From Siderastrea siderea (Eukaryota > Cnidaria > Anthozoa > Scleractinia > Rhizangiidae): a DNA stretch of 64,000 nucleotides. The position numbers were made by a program, and so were the translations under genes. A model generated the notes under the pieces. That model worked only from the letters and a program-made list of their open reading frames with translations, was not told the origin of the DNA and did no database searches. The stretch's first letter is position 1. Every line of letters starts with the position of its first letter. Shown in pieces: positions 63,810 to 64,000 of the stretch. Location: contig OZ034971.1 of NCBI GenBank assembly GCA_964030785.1, positions 48,038,578 to 48,102,577 of the forward strand, read 5' to 3'.

Positions 63810-64000
63810 GACAGGCACTGGAATCCCGATATAACGAGCCTCTATTCAATGCAGACCCCGATATAACGAACCATATTTTTTCAGCCCAGTAATAGTAAAA
63901 TGTATGAAAAAAGGACGCTGATATACTAGCGAACCCCCGTTATAGCGAAGACATTTTGCCAGTCCTTCGGCACTTCGTTACATCGGGGTTGGTTCCTCAG
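63810..64000. mobile_element. Probable pogo/Tigger-type element end, cut by the window
   Basis: Repeated CCCGATATAACGA words, then CCCCCGTTATAGCGAA and CGTTACATCGGGGTT, typical of the termini of mariner/Tigger elements. It continues past the window. Confidence 0.5.

Overview
This window is animal nuclear DNA. It is AT-rich, genes are split by introns with GT-AG borders, coding exons are sparse, and transposable-element debris is dense. The domain mix (an animal-type flavin monooxygenase, a mannose-6-phosphate-receptor-like membrane protein, and a TSR/thrombospondin-N/EGF extracellular mosaic) together with Penelope-like, LINE, tRNA-SINE, hAT, Harbinger and 9-bp-TSD elements suggests an anthozoan cnidarian, probably a stony coral. 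That assignment rests on recalled repeat and gene style, not on a search.

Layout. 1-6.5 kb: intergenic DNA with a non-autonomous hAT-like element (2671-4133) and a broken Penelope-like reverse transcriptase (4796-5650, minus). 7.3-9.1 kb: a small three-exon secreted-protein gene on the minus strand, with a stop codon at the end of its signal-peptide exon and a decayed partial duplicate beside it. 10.2-11.2 kb: a DUF3504-type (Crypton-derived recombinase domain) gene remnant split by a 376-bp MITE with perfect 8-bp target duplications. 11.8-12.5 kb: a TA-flanked element. 14.4-21.5 kb, minus: a seven-exon gene whose exon phases join without conflict into a 266-residue type I membrane protein with a signal peptide, a mannose-6-phosphate receptor homology domain and one membrane span. 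22.2-25.0 kb, plus: a complete three-exon flavin-containing monooxygenase of 533 residues. The last two genes diverge from a 676-bp intergenic gap.

25-34 kb: mostly nested transposons, a LINE 3' end, microsatellites and a 224-bp tandem duplication. 34.7-51.4 kb, minus: a large extracellular mosaic gene (TSR, thrombospondin-N domain, linker, TSR, six EGF repeats), each cassette on its own exon and most in phase 1-1. Its 5' end was not found. Its largest intron holds three inverted-repeat elements, one carrying a frameshifted OTU-type cysteine-protease coding region. 51.4-64 kb: no convincing gene; it holds SINE copies, MITEs and a ten-copy 106-bp tandem array (59.36-60.44 kb).

The genes do not form an operon or an obvious shared pathway. 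The membrane receptor and the monooxygenase may share a promoter region; the others are independent. No prokaryotic system, CRISPR array or phage was seen.
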